5,224 bases of DNA from Burkholderiales bacterium. Its GTDB lineage: Bacteria > Pseudomonadota > Gammaproteobacteria > Burkholderiales > Burkholderiaceae_C. The notes beneath the pieces are model-generated. The model saw nothing but the letters and a program-made list of their open reading frames with translations. It was not told where the DNA came from and ran no database searches. Position 1 is the stretch's first letter. Each line of letters begins with the position of its first letter. A program made the position numbers and the translations under genes. Of this stretch, positions 5,213-5,224 are shown piece by piece. The stretch lies in NCBI GenBank assembly GCA_947450745.1, contig CANFYD010000318.1, positions 1-5,224 of the forward strand. The letters run 5' to 3'.

Positions 5213-5224
5213 ATGACCATGACC
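5213..5224 (+). CDS. Possible start of a further gene, cut by the window edge
   Basis: ATGACCATGACC at the right edge could hold the start codon of a plus-strand gene 57 nt after the thioesterase stop. There is no clear ribosome binding site (CCCAGCACGCC precedes it), and only four codons are visible, so the product cannot be named. The two ATGs are alternatives. Confidence 0.2.

Overview
The window is about 5.2 kb of GC-rich DNA whose codons mostly end in G or C. Gene content and protein style (a Burkholderiales-type gamma-glutamyltransferase, a ScoAB CoA-transferase pair, a PaaI-type thioesterase) suggest a betaproteobacterial chromosome, probably Burkholderiales. That placement is inference from composition and style, not from a marker gene.

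Layout. Positions 1-331 hold no gene I can support, but carry several palindromes, including a pair of REP-like elements in inverted orientation. A minus-strand gene (332-2239) encodes a periplasmic gamma-glutamyltransferase with all catalytic motifs present and an apparent in-frame 72-bp insertion flanked by TGGCGC. Divergent from it, across a 227-nt gap, is a plus-strand gene (2467-3087) for a small exported protein with one Sel1/TPR-like repeat and a Gly-Asp-Ala linker built from 9-bp tandem repeats. A strong bidirectional terminator (3138-3167) separates it from the convergent minus-strand operon scoA-scoB (4541 down to 3193). This operon encodes the two subunits of succinyl-CoA:3-oxoacid CoA-transferase, separated by only 2 nt. 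Divergent from scoA is a 139-residue hotdog-fold thioesterase (4736-5155). The final 69 nt contain no clear gene.

How the genes relate. ScoAB activates acetoacetate with succinyl-CoA as CoA donor, feeding ketone-body, leucine or butyrate/PHB-derived carbon into acetyl-CoA. The divergent thioesterase hydrolyses acyl-CoA or related thioesters. The shared scoA/thioesterase control region holds three copies of a TTACGTAG-like half-site at helical spacing (4592-4622), overlapping a plausible thioesterase promoter; this is the best regulatory candidate here. The gamma-glutamyltransferase and the Sel1-like protein are exported and have no obvious metabolic link to the CoA genes.

I see no phage, plasmid, CRISPR or toxin-antitoxin signature and no clearly new system. 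The points most worth a second look are the scoA/thioesterase operator, the in-frame insertion in ggt, and the inverted REP-like pair downstream of ggt.
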